From contig NC_087063.1 in assembly GCF_963678635.1 (NCBI RefSeq), positions 35,750,540 to 35,810,539 on the forward strand: a stretch of DNA of 60,000 nt, in the 5' to 3' direction. Below, piece by piece: positions 46,824-57,741 of this stretch. Position numbers and translations under genes: made by a program. Under the pieces are notes generated by a model, which worked only from the letters and a program-made list of their open reading frames with translations, did no database searches and had not been told where the DNA came from. Each line of letters begins with the position of its first letter. Within the stretch, counting starts at the first letter, position 1. This DNA is from Symsagittifera roscoffensis (taxonomy: Eukaryota > Xenacoelomorpha > Acoela > Convolutidae).

Positions 46824-48933
46824 TTGGCAGAGGTACAACAAGCCTTGAGAGAAATCAATACGGGCAAGGCTCACGGTGGGAGTCAGATCACCAGTGACCT
46901 TCTTAAGTTGCTCGAGAGGAGAATTCTACTGCCTATCAAAAGGATTTTCACTGATATCTGGCTTGATCCGGGAAAAGTTCGACAAATTTGGAGGGACTCA
47001 GTAGTAGTCAATCTGTTCAAGAAAGAAAGCAGAGCAGAACCGAACAATTACCGGAGAATTTTTCTTGTTGACCAAGTTGGCAAAGTGATCGCAAAGGTGA
47101 TTGTAAATAAGGTTAAAAAGCAGAGGCCCAAAATCTCACCTTATCATTTTGGGTTCCGAAGCCACAGGTCAACGGGCCAAGTTATCTTGGCAATAAGATG
47201 TTTGCTTCAAAGAAGGATTGAAAACCAGCAACCTTTTTGTATTGATTTTCATCAAACTGAAGAAGGCTTTTGATTCTATTAAAAGGGAAGGTTATTAGGC
47301 TTTTGATTCGATTAATTTTGATTCTATTGTTCTCCAAAACAAACCCATCGGCATGCTTGATAAATATAACACTTTTGTAGTAAACCGGGGGACGCGGCAA
47401 GGGTGCATTTTGGGCCCACTGTTGTTATCATCCTTTTTGACTTCTTCCCAAGTAAGACCAGTGGAGAGAAAAGAAACATTGCATACGCTAATGATCTGGC
47501 TATGATCTCTGACAACCAAGCAAATGCTACGAAGTCGCTGAATGAGATCATAAAAACCTTTGGATTGGCTTAGTTAGAATTATCTGCCGAGAAAACTAAA
47601 AGTATTCTAATCAACACCAAAGACAATGCTAATGTCCCTATCAAGGTACTCAGTGATCAGGTTGCACAGGTTAATCTCTTTGAGTATCTCGGCATCATCA
47701 TAGCGTCTGATAGCAGCGCTGACAAGGGTATCAACGCTCGCATTTCTAAAACAAGGACAGCATTGCTAAGACTTAGACCGGCCCTGGTGTCAAAAAGATT
47801 CACAATAAGGAACAAGGGTCTCCGCATCGAAACTGTCCTAAAATCAGTCCTGCTATACGGCTTAGAGACCCTTGTTATCAGATGCACTGATCTTGTTAGA
47901 CTAGAGGCGTTTATAAACTGTGCTTGAAGAATGTGTCTAAGGCCAAAAACGAGAAATGAAGTGAAAATAAAGGAACTGAAAGAAAAGGAAAAAAACAACG
48001 CCTGTCGCACACCAATTATGCAGGAGAAGGGTTCAACTGTACGATTCCTTTAAAAACATCGGTGGCAATAGCTTGAACTATCAACTTGAGGGTGCTAAAA
48101 TTGGCAAAAAGATTAGATTCCACAGCTTTGAGCTGATATGGACAAACATGGGCTCAAGACAAAGTGTGACCTGGACATTTGGCAGCACAATCCGATCAAT
48201 AAAATTTAAGTTCACTGACGGTGGGGATTTCCAAGCAAACTCTAATGGCAAAAGGTCGCAAACAGTTCAATGTGCTAATGAAAACTGGGGTAGAAAATTT
48301 CATAGCAAAAATAGATGATCAGGAATCTCAAAGATAATCACTCATAACCCTGGGTTCAGACCTCCGATAGTTTTGAACATGAAATTGATAACGGAATTGA
48401 AAGAACTGTAGAGATCCCACCGCAGCCCAGCAACAGGGGTCCAAGAAAGGCAAGTTCGACTGCCTCTGTCCGACTGGAACAAGACTTATGTCTATGTCAG
48501 TGGTTGGACTAAGCAAATGCAAAACTACCACCCGCATGTGAAACTGATCAGCGCATCAGAAATGACCATCTTAGCACTCCAACTGAGTCGGCAATCCTTA
48601 CAAGCATCAAAACAGGACAAAAGCACAGTGATGAGGTGCTAAAGTGTCCGCTCTGCTCTTATCGGTGCTCTCATGGAAAGTCAATGATCAACCACTGTTA
48701 TGTGAAGCACCGATATTCGTGGGTCAGAGCAAGGCCAATGCCCGAGCCGCCAAGTCATGTGGGCGTTATCCCAGTGCGTACACTAAAAATGCAAACTTGT
48801 GCAGAATGTAGCGGCATGACCACCACTGTTACCTCGGAAAGGTTGAACGGGTTCCCGGCGGTGACTTTCATTTCGTTTGAATTAGTTCCAATGATTTGAT
48901 ATAGTCAAAACCATTGCCCTTGGCATTGACCAG
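46824..48933 (+). pseudogene. LINE-B RT with C-terminal finger, unit 2
   Basis: Same protein order as unit 1. The frame is open to 47273 and then broken where a segment spanning motif A and the following helix is replaced by short repeats. RQGCILGP and AYANDLAM persist downstream, so the YAND change predates the unit duplication. The C-terminal finger CPLCSYRCSHGKSMINHCYV is kept at 48636-48710. Confidence 0.8.
47266..47329 (+). repeat. Three copies of ttttgattctatt at an internal deletion
   Basis: gcttttgattctatta (47266-47281), gcttttgattcgatta (47299-47314) and attttgattctatt (47315-47328) replace about 70 bp found in unit 1 at 44016-44083. Confidence 0.8.
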
Positions 48934-48952
48934 CTCGGGTGCAGATGGGAGG

Positions 48953-49088
48953 AACTTATTACTACCCTTGATTTGTACGATCTTCCATGGAGGTGCCTAA
49001 ATAGGGTAAAAACACACTACATGGTAAACCTGCCTTCTCACACATCTAAAAACTGTTAAGGCAGAATGAACGCAATGGTGTTTGAAAA
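48953..49088 (+). repeat. Partial third LINE-B unit (5' segment only)
   Basis: Matches 43430-43562 and 46690-46828, from the ccttgatttgta string through ggcagaatgaac to gtttg. Similarity stops exactly where the LINE-B protein frame starts in the other units. Confidence 0.75.
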
Positions 49089-50308
49089 TCAAATGAACTG
49101 TGTATATCTCCAGTTTAAGTCACAAGCAGCTAAGAAAACCTGCAGCTGATGAGTTCATCCCATTTAAAACTTCTTATTCCTTACGAGGCCAATCTGTGCA
49201 CTGTGGTCCAGAGACAAGTCTTTAAGCACGTTCTAAAATGTGATGGAAGTTCGCAAATGTAGGTGGAGTCTACACAACTTCTGGGCGGAATTAGCAAAAT
49301 GCAGTGGAGTCCGCAACTGGTAGGTGGGTTCAGCCATTTTGTTTTAACCTGAAATAAACCAATTCTTGCATATAAACCTTCACATTGATTTTTATCTCGC
49401 AATTCGGAATTTTAGAGCAGGGGCTTAACCGTTGTCAGTTGAACCCACAAACGAATCTTACATCATTGGTTACCATCGATGGATGTTCCCTTTAGTATTA
49501 GGGAACAATTTTTTCAGCAAGTAAGTGTTGGAGTCATTTGGAAACACAATCACCGAATAAAATCATTTATTGGTATAGTAATAGTGAGTTCAGAATGGTC
49601 TCCAGTATTTAGAATAATATCAGAAGCTGTTTGTGAGGATATAATCAACTCGATTGTTTTCTTTTTAGTAAAAATTGATATGAATCATGAAATGAATTGT
49701 CCTTTTTCAAACAAAATTGGATTTGTTACTGAGAACTAAAAATTTTTTTGAAAACGTTTAATTTTTTTTTTGAAAGAAATGGATCATAAATTGTTTTCGA
49801 AAAACAAAGAGCAAATAATAAGGCCATATATATATTTCAACTTCACTTTTTGAAAAGTTTTCAAAAAGTTGGGACAAAAATTGAGATCGAAGCTACAAAA
49901 TTTGAGCAGGAATTGAGATCGAAGTTGCTGCAGGCAGAAAGTGAGATCAAACATTTGAGGGTAGCTCAACTGTTAGCAGTAATTGAGGTTGCACTCGCTA
50001 GTGACCACCTGAACAATAGAATATTTAGTTCAAAATGTTAGTATGTATGAAACTGGAAGTCAAAACAAAATGCGGATTCCGCGTACAATTTTTGGATTCC
50101 AATGTGCGGATTCCGCTTACAATTTGAGGATTCCGCTTACAATTACGGATTCCTCAACAGCTCTTTTTTTACTATAGAGAGTTTTTAAAAATGTTTTCTA
50201 GATTCCTCAAAATTTTCAGACTTCGCAAACACTGTTAGATAATTCGCAAATTCGCTTAACTTTGGAGCGATTTTGAGCGTTAAAGTGTTTTAGTTTTTCG
50301 TTTGTGGA
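49089..50308. other. Noncoding with short repeats, one coiled-coil-like frame
   Basis: 49183-49245 shares gaggccaaNctgtgcactg and ccagagacaagtctttaa with 26713-26815. An open frame at 49850-50041 encodes a charged helical stretch (EATKFEQELRSKLLQAESEI) ending near a gg|gtagct site; it could be an exon but low complexity explains it as well. Confidence 0.35.
50072..50156 (+). repeat. Short minisatellite, ggattccgcttacaatt unit
   Basis: About four degenerate copies of a roughly 20-base unit: tgcggattccgcgtacaatt, gtgcggattccgcttacaat, gaggattccgcttacaatt and tacggattcctc. Confidence 0.8.
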
Positions 50309-50635
50309 ATCCAGAACAGCAACAATTATCAAAGAAAAATAGCAATGTTGCGGATTTTGAAACAAATCTGACTTTGGTCACTTACAGAACCAAATTCAGT
50401 TCACAAAATGCACAGTTTGACTTCGTAATGTTACATATTTTTCTCCTACATTCGGACAATTAACGCGCAATATTTTTTGTATTTATAACGCTTAAGAAGA
50501 GAAATAATCCGACATAGAAATTGTTTAACATTGATTAAAGCAGATTATAAAAATCAGGTCAAAAGTGCTGCCTTATACTATGTGAATTTATTGTTTTTAT
50601 ACTTCATATGGTGTGTGGGGCGATGATTTATAAAA
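50309..50635 (-). repeat. Family D related segment, second copy
   Basis: Diverged copy of 45697-46025, same orientation as that copy. Confidence 0.75.
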
Positions 50636-51129
50636 AAAAGTCTCAAATAATTTTCAGAACATTTAAAAAAATTTTTTTTTTTGAAAATTTCATGAGTCTT
50701 CTTAGAAGAAATTTTGCTCCATGGTTCTCGAAAGGCGTTTAGTGCATTCAGGGCTTTGCCATGATACGAGCAGTTATGTTATATTATATGTTTCAGTGAC
50801 TAAACGGCCATATAGCGTCATGCGACTTGATGTCAAAAATTTCATGCAACTTATAAGATTTGCTTAGAAGAATGAGAAAAGAGATGTTTTTGGAAGTGGG
50901 ATGCAGTGTCAAGATAGATACTTTTTCATGCAACCGTAGAATTCATCTTAGACCCCACACAAAGATGATTCATTTAAAACATGGCAGACAAATTTTGTAA
51001 TTTCCTTTAAAAAGTTATTCTTTTGACTTATCAAGAGCGCCTATTTGAGCTTGACGAAAAAAACGAGGACTGAATCTAATAATCCAGCCTTGTTTCAGAT
51101 GACAAATTGAGGCTAACAACCGAACCATC
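50636..51129. other. Noncoding, flank of gypsy element 2
   Basis: A-rich and T-rich sequence with no recognised gene. The 3' LTR of the minus-strand gypsy would be expected about here, but I could not match it to sequence near 57000. Confidence 0.35.
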
Positions 51130-52329
51130 ACTGGAAGAAGAGTCGGCGGTGAGGTCGTCAACCGTGTGGTCTGCACTGGACTGAGCGAGTGATTGGCCTG
51201 TCGGTGGCGAAACGACTGAGATTTTGAAGCATTTCGACGTTGCGATGTTGCTAGTCTATCACCCGGCGTGCCCGGGTTGGCTGAAAAGCCACGAAAATTG
51301 GGATTAAGTTTTAGACAAACATGGTTTTTCGGTATACTTTTCTTTTATCAGTGATGTATGTGTAGTTGTAATCTTGATGATTTTGAATCTTGCGAGTTTA
51401 AACAGAGGTTTACCAGAAAGTCGATCTATAACTTTTCCGAATACTCTACCATGATTAGGATGCTTGAGAACAATTTTTCTAATTTACTTGTTTTGGAGGC
51501 TCGATCCTGATTTTGCGTTACACTGAGGCGTTGACTGTGAGACAACGCTTGAAAGGCAAGATCGGAGGCTTGATAGTAGAACCGAAAAGTGTTTCGTGTT
51601 AATCCCGTTGTGTGGCTATTCGCAAGGCCCGAGTGACGTGTGACGAATTCCCTCATAATCAGGCGTCCCTTTTCTAGAGGCAGACTACGTTTCTGTTGAG
51701 TCCATGCATTTGCTGCCTTGGCAAGATCCTCTAATGCTCTATACGGCTCGCTCTCTGACACCTTTGAGCCCAATGAGAACATTGGGTCGAATCTTGGCTT
51801 TTAGTGAGGACTGGAGCTCCCGCGAGGAACCACCCTAACTCTGTCCCCGCTATAGTATTGGCTCGCAATCTGGGCAGGAGTCAGCAGCTTTTCCCTCAAG
51901 TCTATGAGCTAAAGTATCATGGGTTGTGATATTAATAAAGGCTTCGGACATTTCGGTATTAGATTTACGGCCAAAAAGTAGCTGATCCTGCGTAGTTGCG
52001 GTCGGACAATGACGAATCGGCTCGACGCGCTTGTGTGAAGCGAGATTGGCTACCTGTATGGCTGCCAAAGGCGTTTGTTTCAACGCCTCTTCCTCCACTT
52101 ACTTGGCCGAGTGACGAAGAGGGTCGCCAGAAAACCTTGTAGACTTCTTGCTGCAAGTCGAGGCTCTAGTCGTATCGGAACGATCCGGAGCCTGAATGTG
52201 GTCAGCAGTTACCAGCGCGACCGTGCTATTCTCGGAGTCGATGCTAGAGTGAAATACCGGCTGAGAAGATAAAGGAACTATTTTTTCTGACTAACGAATA
52301 CTTTTTTAACTTCAGAACCGTGATTCGTT
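51130..52329 (-). pseudogene. Gypsy-2 integrase C-terminal part and tail
   Basis: Continues the integrase in broken frames: 52098-51850 (TTQDQLLFGRKSNTEM, the late core), 51782-51426, then KVIDRLSGKPLFKL resembling the C-terminal strand domain. A tail rich in Ser and Asp (VDDLTADSSSSDGSVVS) ends near 51130. GC-richer than the flanking DNA. Confidence 0.55.
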
Positions 52330-53142
52330 CAATTTGACTGTAGCAAACCATGAATGCGAATGTACCATTTTAAAAACTCAACGACATCTTTGGCGCCTGA
52401 CATTTTTGTATGTGAGGTTGACAGAATTTTAGAGAACCTATCAAAAGCGACTAAAATACGAATTTTCTTGTTATTTTCGTCAACAATCAGGTCCACAAAA
52501 TCAAATTGCATTTTTTGGTTAATGCCGACAATTTGGATCGCGGCTTCCTTGCAGTAGTCACAAGTTTTGATGATTTGGAAATTCAGAAAAGGCCACCATA
52601 TGTACTCGGAGGCAAAAAACATCGCCTCTTGATCGGGATTCGAGCAAGGAAGACGTGCCAGCACCCGGATGCTGTTCCGGGATCGCAGGTTTGTTGTCGA
52701 ATAACACACTGTTGTTGAGAACCGCTGCCTTGCTCCAGACTTGCGCCATTTTGTTGAAAGAAGAGACAACCTTTTTGATGATAGTTTTTTTCATCGGGCC
52801 CAGAAAACGTTCCTCGTCCAGCATTTCGGCCAGTAGATTCGCGTCGAAGAGGCCAGGCAATTCCGCAAGAGTCTGCTTGCATCGGTTGACTAAAGGTTTC
52901 TTGTTAAAAATAGCAAACACTCCCACCTTGGCAGTCGCTTGAATCCGTGCTCGCTTGGTGAGACACTTACGATTGAGGCCTTCAATGAGTTTAACCAGCG
53001 CCTCCTTTCGGTCAGCTACGCGGGCTGCAACAAATCGGTCCCGGGAGTCAAGTTGTCGGGTCTTTACGCGAATGAGGTCAATCCTGTTTCCTCGGGCGAA
53101 AGCACGACACCGGAGTGAGCTAGGGCCAGCAGTAGGCCGCAT
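52329..53142 (-). pseudogene. Gypsy-2 connection and integrase, frameshifted
   Basis: The frame 53142-52558 holds the connection and NNSVLFDNKPAIPEQ, the strand before the H2C2 zinc site. A frameshift near 52690 moves the rest to the frame ending at 52329: RVLARLPCSNPDQEAMFFAS, EYIWWPF, CDYC, then MQFDFVDLIV and ILVAFDRFSK with the DDE core strands. The two zinc-site histidines are replaced (LPCSNPD for LHxxHP). Confidence 0.75.
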
Positions 53143-53820
53143 CGGGCGGGGACGAGGAAAAAGAGAGGAGATTATCGAGGATGATGACAGAAGTAGATGA
53201 AGCCTTCCTTGGATCGTTCATTTTTTGTTTGAGATTCATTTTTAGATTAGATTAGAGTTGGATTGTAGATTGAGATTAAGTTTAGAGCAAGTGAAGGATA
53301 GATGATCAGATCAGAGACAATAATTTTTCCGTGTTTTTCGTTATTTACAATTTTTAATTTGCATACCAGTCTGTGATTGGCCCAAAGATCGGACGCATAT
53401 TTCATCGCCCTCTAGCGCCGAGTGAAAAGTGGATTTAATTACTTCAATTTGATTGGTTGAGAGCGAAATTCAGAAGGTTGTCGCCCTCTAGTGGCGAGAC
53501 AAAATGATCTTTATAATTAGTGCGCGATTGTGATAAGCCGGATATCGGAGCGAAAATGGTGCCGCTCCCTAGCGGACGAGTACGGGCAATAAAACGCTTT
53601 GAACAATTTAGAGATTCGTTTGTGAGGGACAAGATTTGACAGGAATCATGACTATAGACTGGGATACATGTATGGATCCTGGTTTCTCAATAAACGTTAT
53701 TGGGGTAGATTGCATTGAGAGTCTCCCTAATAATGGTGGGTGCGCCCTTATTAATGAAAATAACAGCCTTATTGAATGCTTTTATTGTCTTGGTGACAAA
53801 AGTTCGTCGTTACTAGAAGG
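53143..53820. other. Foreign-looking segment inside gypsy-2
   Basis: Lies between RNase H and the integrase connection, where a continuous pol frame would be expected. It contains no pol motif on the minus strand, has three CTCF-like motifs in one orientation, and on the plus strand a protease-like open frame (53636-53824). It may be an inserted LTR or fragment of another element. Confidence 0.5.
53406..53580 (-). promoter_or_regulatory. Cluster of three CTCF-like motifs
   Basis: Reverse complements of 53406-53422 (ctcggcgctagagggcg), 53482-53498 (ctcgccactagagggcg) and 53562-53580 (ctcgtccgctagggagcgg) resemble the CTCF core CCASYAGRKGGC. The middle one fits best. They share orientation and lie about 76 and 80 bp apart. 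Binding is an inference from sequence; they could simply be a repeated LTR motif. Confidence 0.35.
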
Positions 53821-53824
53821 TTAA
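53636..53824 (+). pseudogene. Retropepsin-like fragment, opposite strand to gypsy-2
   Basis: A 62-codon open frame containing MDPGFSINVIGVDCIESL, which resembles the retropepsin active-site segment hhDTGxxxxhhxxxxhxxL with Pro for Thr. Gypsy-2 also has DPG at its own protease (55496-55504). Nothing else of a plus-strand element is recognised beside it, so the match may be fortuitous. Confidence 0.3.
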
Positions 53825-54210
53825 GGTGCTGCAAAGGTTGGGTGACGAGACATAAAATCTACAACTCCTAGCGTCACTCCTGGGACATGATTAACCTCAG
53901 AATCGAACAGTAAAAGTCGATCCGCCCAGAGAGTCAGCCGTGATTGGTAAGATTTATTACCATAGGGCTCTTTGAGGGCCAAAATAATAGCCTTATGATC
54001 CGTTAGGACAGCAAATCTGTTACCGAGAGGGTAATTGCGAAAGCGTTCACAAGACGACACGATAGCCAATAACTCGAGTTTGTTTGCGCTATATTTGGAT
54101 TCCGCGTTTTTTGAAAATCTTGACGCAAATGCGATTGATGCCCATACTCGAGGCTCCACTTCTTGTTCGAGGCGCGCTCCCAGACCGCTGTGACTTGCGT
54201 TTTATTTTGT
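53821..54210 (-). pseudogene. Gypsy-2 RNase H
   Basis: NASHSGLGARLEQ near 54195-54157 corresponds to the family's DASxxGxGAxLxQ with the first Asp changed to Asn. AFASRFSKNAESKYSANKLE, then LLAIVSSCERFRNYPLGN and VLTDHKAI follow normally, ending in VVDFMSRHP before a TAA. The rest of the domain is well kept. Confidence 0.82.
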
Positions 54211-54362
54211 TTTCAATTTTATTAGAGAAATCATAATGGTATAGGTTTGGAATTTTTGCTATCTTTTTTAGAATGTTATGAAAAGCTTCATTTTGCTCTT
54301 CACCCCATAGGAAGGATTGTTTGTTAAATTGCCTTTAGTGACGCCCGAAAATGTACTGTAGG

Positions 54363-54923
54363 TTAATGTATGTCCGGTATGAAACACTGCAAGTGGTTAA
54401 GCATTGTCATAAACAAACGCAGCTGTCTTAACGATTTTGGAAAATTTTGTGTATAGCCGTTTTTGTCGATTTCATAGCCTAACCAGACAAGTTTATTGAC
54501 AGAAAAATCCCACTTAGTATAATTTAACGCCCATCCTTCTTCGTCCAGTCGGCGCATCACTTTGTCTGCTAACAGATCATGATCGTAGACATCCCCTTTT
54601 GTCACCATCAGGATATCATTGAAGTAACAGATCACTCCTTCCAAACCGTTGAGCGTAGAATCCATAGCCTTCTGGAACTCGGTGTGCATGTCTGCGAGTC
54701 CGTAGAATTCCGTCTTAAACCTATAAATTCCAGTTGCCTCGCCACATAAGATGCTGAAGTTACAATAACTGCTGGTTAGATCGGAAAGAGATAGTTGACT
54801 AAAAGCGTATTTGGGATCTAGTGATGTGAACCGCACTTGACCCAGTGCATCTTTAGTATTGATCTGAACTGCAGAATCTATGATTTCGTGCAATTTAGGC
54901 ATCTGGTACTTTAATAACACCAT
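54363..54923 (-). pseudogene. Gypsy-2 reverse transcriptase
   Basis: 186 open codons. Motif A FTSLDPKYAFSQL keeps its Asp. Motif B is FYGLADMHTEFQKAMDS. Motif C is CYFNDILMVTKG (54623-54615 is F-N-D), so the usual Y-x-D-D has lost its first Asp. KWDFSVNKLVWLGYEIDKNG is the expected C-terminal strand pair. Upstream parts are in other frames. Confidence 0.85.
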
Positions 54924-55199
54924 CTATCTTTGCGGTTAGGACTATGTAAGCAAGGAAATGATTTATCAATTTTCCAACTTCTCTATATGTTTGTCTTAGC
55001 CAGATTTTTTATTTCCCGATCTTGGATATGAATAGGGACTTTTCTGCCTTAAAGTTGTCGAGGAATTAGAGATACTTTGAAGCTAGTAGAAATCTTTATG
55101 GCAATTTGGCCGTCGCAGTAGGTTGAAAATTTCAGCCAACCTTTTGGTGAAGTGATTTTGCCACTAAATTAAGATTGGGCCCAGAATTTTCTCCTCCGT

Positions 55200-55520
55200 G
55201 AGCGAGTCGGTTTCTGTCCTCTTTTTTTGGGTGGTAGGGATCCCTAATTGTGCATGTAATTTCAAACCAAATAGATTACGAGTCCAATTTTCTGACACTA
55301 AAAACGACGCGGCTTACACCTTCCATCCGTTTGACGAGAGCGGGATGACGATCTTACCTTATAGTTTTTTCAGCGTTATGTTATAATCCACATACGTAGT
55401 GATCAGCGGGAATCGCGCGACCTCTTTAAAGATGAGTTAGGGTTCTTTTGAAGGAGAAAATTAGTTGTACGATGGTTGAGAATTGATACAGGAATACCCG
55501 GGTCAACAGTGGAGCAAAAA
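55200..55520 (-). pseudogene. Gypsy-2 protease, degenerate
   Basis: STVDPGIPVSILN is read at about 55510-55475, with the active-site DPG codons at 55504-55496, in place of D-T-G. Stops follow within 30 codons. Located correctly between the zinc knuckle and RT. Confidence 0.65.
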
Positions 55521-55614
55521 AAACTTTGTTACAAAGGCAGTTGTGTGCTGAGACTTCATGGGTTACCAGACTGAGACTGAAGAAGTTCGATGCTTTTGAT
55601 TTGTATCACGTCCT

Positions 55615-55851
55615 TCACCATGAGTACATTGTGTTCCAGTTCGTTATCATGATCGACATCAATAAAACTACAGTCTTCCATGGTAGACGAAGAAGTTTGA
55701 TTTCCAACCTCATGCACAAAATTGACCCGTTCTCGGAAGACTTAAAGTCTTTAGGAAACTGCCCACGTTTCTTACACAGGTTGCATATAAACTCCCTCGT
55801 GGGCACAATTTCCGATGCTTCGGCAATTTTGGGTTCCCAAAATAGTAGCAC
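55615..55851 (-). pseudogene. Gypsy-2 nucleocapsid knuckle, degenerate
   Basis: CNLCKKRGQFPKDFKS keeps the C-X2-C pair of a CCHC knuckle, with Gln and Phe where His and the last Cys should be. It is preceded by a short region with acidic and Pro residues. Confidence 0.55.
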
Positions 55852-56115
55852 GGATTAATGTAGTTGTTATTGTGTTTGGATGAGCGTTTTGCAGATCCTC
55901 CCCTACCACTAAAAATACTATTATTGTTTTCCGGATTGAATCGAGAACGTCGGCTGTTGCTTGATTCGATTGATCCCTGTCGGTTAGTTTTTAAGTGGCA
56001 ATAACTTTCGAAAGGGTGCGGAAGTACTGGCCCTCTTCTCGCATTCCAACGGTAACTTCAGCGTAGTGTCGAGATTTTCACCAGCCTTGATTAGTTGACG
56101 CTGAACCTAAACATC

Positions 56116-56796
56116 TCAAACTGGGCCGATGAACAAATCTTTGATATTGTCCCGCTCTTGGCCCTGAGGCCAGTTGCATAACGCCGCCTGAGCGGAAAGT
56201 CGCGCAAAAAAAAGAAAAAAAGTGCCAGTTTTCAGCATAAAGATCGTATTGTACAGTTTAATCCGTTCTACCGTAAAGTCGCGAGCGGGTTGGAAAAAAA
56301 CCTCACACGCATCGTGGAAGTCTATGAAAGAGCATACGTTATGGTTAAGGTGTGGATCGGAATCAGTGAAGCGTCGCTTTTCCTCGTTTCCCAGCGAGAA
56401 GAATAGTCTTGGTTTGAGGCAAGCAGCTGCCTCATGGAAAAAACCAGTACTGGCGAATGCCAGCACCTTTTCGACGACGATCTCGGGCCACTGCGTCTTC
56501 TGTAGCTGCTGGTGTCTCCGATTTTGGGGTGGTTCAACGGCGATCACCGCCGGGTCGGCCAACACACTTTTTGGAATAATGTTGTATTTGAGGCCCACGG
56601 CCAAGAAGAACTGTCCAATCCACGTCTCCCGCAAAAATGGGGGATTAACCAAGTGCTTCGCCCAGAAAGGCGTGATGCCTAACAGGGCAGTTTTGTCTTC
56701 ATTCACACGAACTGCTGGCTGCATCATGAGATAACCCGACCAGTACTGACACAAAACTGTAGGGTTAAAAGCTAATAGTAAATTATTAAGGATCAT
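56116..56796 (-). pseudogene. Gypsy-2 gag
   Basis: 226 open codons. Features of gypsy gag are PPFLRETWIGQFFLAV (domain start), VLADPAVIAVEPPQNRRHQQ near residues 79-98, and at the end FARLSAQAALCNW with QERDNIKDLFIGPV, matching the LRxLAxxCxF and IRDRFVxGI pattern. In intact elements gag forms the particle. A stop follows at 56116. Confidence 0.7.
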
Positions 56797-57741
56797 AAAA
56801 AGATAAATTACGAATAGAGTAATTAGATGGACTGTACCGATTGAATAGACGTGTGCAAACGATGTTATATAGACTACTAGAGTAGAATAGATAGAGGTAT
56901 AGAATAAGCACTCAGTTTAGATTAATACTGTATCTTGTTATGGATATCGCGCAACTGGCTAAACGCAAGACGTAACGGCACCACGCTGTGACCGGTTAGA
57001 TATGGCCATGAGAAAGGGCACATAGCAAAGTGAACACATAATTACATACTCAAACATAAATGCGCGCACCATATGCGATATACCTAAGGTCGCCTCATGA
57101 CAAGTGGTTTAACATTGCTTAACATTACTTTTCTATTCATAAATTCAATTATTTGAAATGCATATTTTGAGTTAACACTATCAGACCGTGGACTAGTGTC
57201 CTTGTCTTTCTTCCAAAGAAGCTTGGATTGCATCCCAAATTAATCACATAAATAAACAAATTTTAAGATTTTAGCTAGCCGGAAACCTTTCATACACTCT
57301 AAAAAAAACTACCAAGTCAGAAAGCTTTTGCGCCAAGTTAAAAAAAATGTCAAAATAAAGTCACTGGTCTCAAAAATCTTTAAAAAACATTTTAATTCGA
57401 CTTCATTGGTCCAAAAAAGTCGTAAATGGAAGTGAATTAGGTGCTTTTTTATAAATAGCAAGCGGGGAAAGAAGCACCAGCGTACCAATTTATTAATAAA
57501 AACTTTCTCACTATTTATAATTTTCAAACTTTTGAGTATTTTTTTCAGAATGTTTTGTCACATTTTTCACAAGTGATTGTTTTGGTTGCTAGTAGTATTC
57601 AATACAGAAGGTTGTCGCCTTTTGCCACTCCCTTCCACTTGTCCTCGCTTAAAATATACATTGTTTGCTAGATCTGTTCCAAAAAAAGGATTTTGGACCG
57701 GAATGTGGAACTTGAGGGTGGACAGAGGAGTGGACTGAGTA
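56797..57741. other. Upstream flank of gypsy-2, no gene recognised
   Basis: 56797-57090 may contain the untranslated leader and 5' LTR end of gypsy-2 (minus strand: ccggtcaca, then gcg, then the tggtgccgttacg candidate primer-binding site). From 57100 onwards the sequence is plain AT-rich. cagaaggttgtcgcc at 57605 is shared with 53471. Confidence 0.3.

Larger units (their letters stand above)
46033..48941 (+). repeat. LINE-B tandem unit 2
   Basis: Second unit. A third partial copy of the pre-LINE segment follows at 48953-49088. Unit 2 has lost about 70 bp inside RT motif A (see 47266-47329). Confidence 0.9.
51130..56796 (-). mobile_element. Degenerate Ty3/gypsy element 2, minus strand
   Basis: Reading the minus strand from 56796 downwards, the order is gag, zinc knuckle, protease, RT, RNase H, integrase and an acidic/serine-rich tail. 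This is the gypsy order. It is longer-framed than element 1 but also broken. A possible primer-binding site, tggtgccgttacgtcttg, lies at 56983-56966 just ahead of gag. LTRs were not resolved. Confidence 0.88.
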
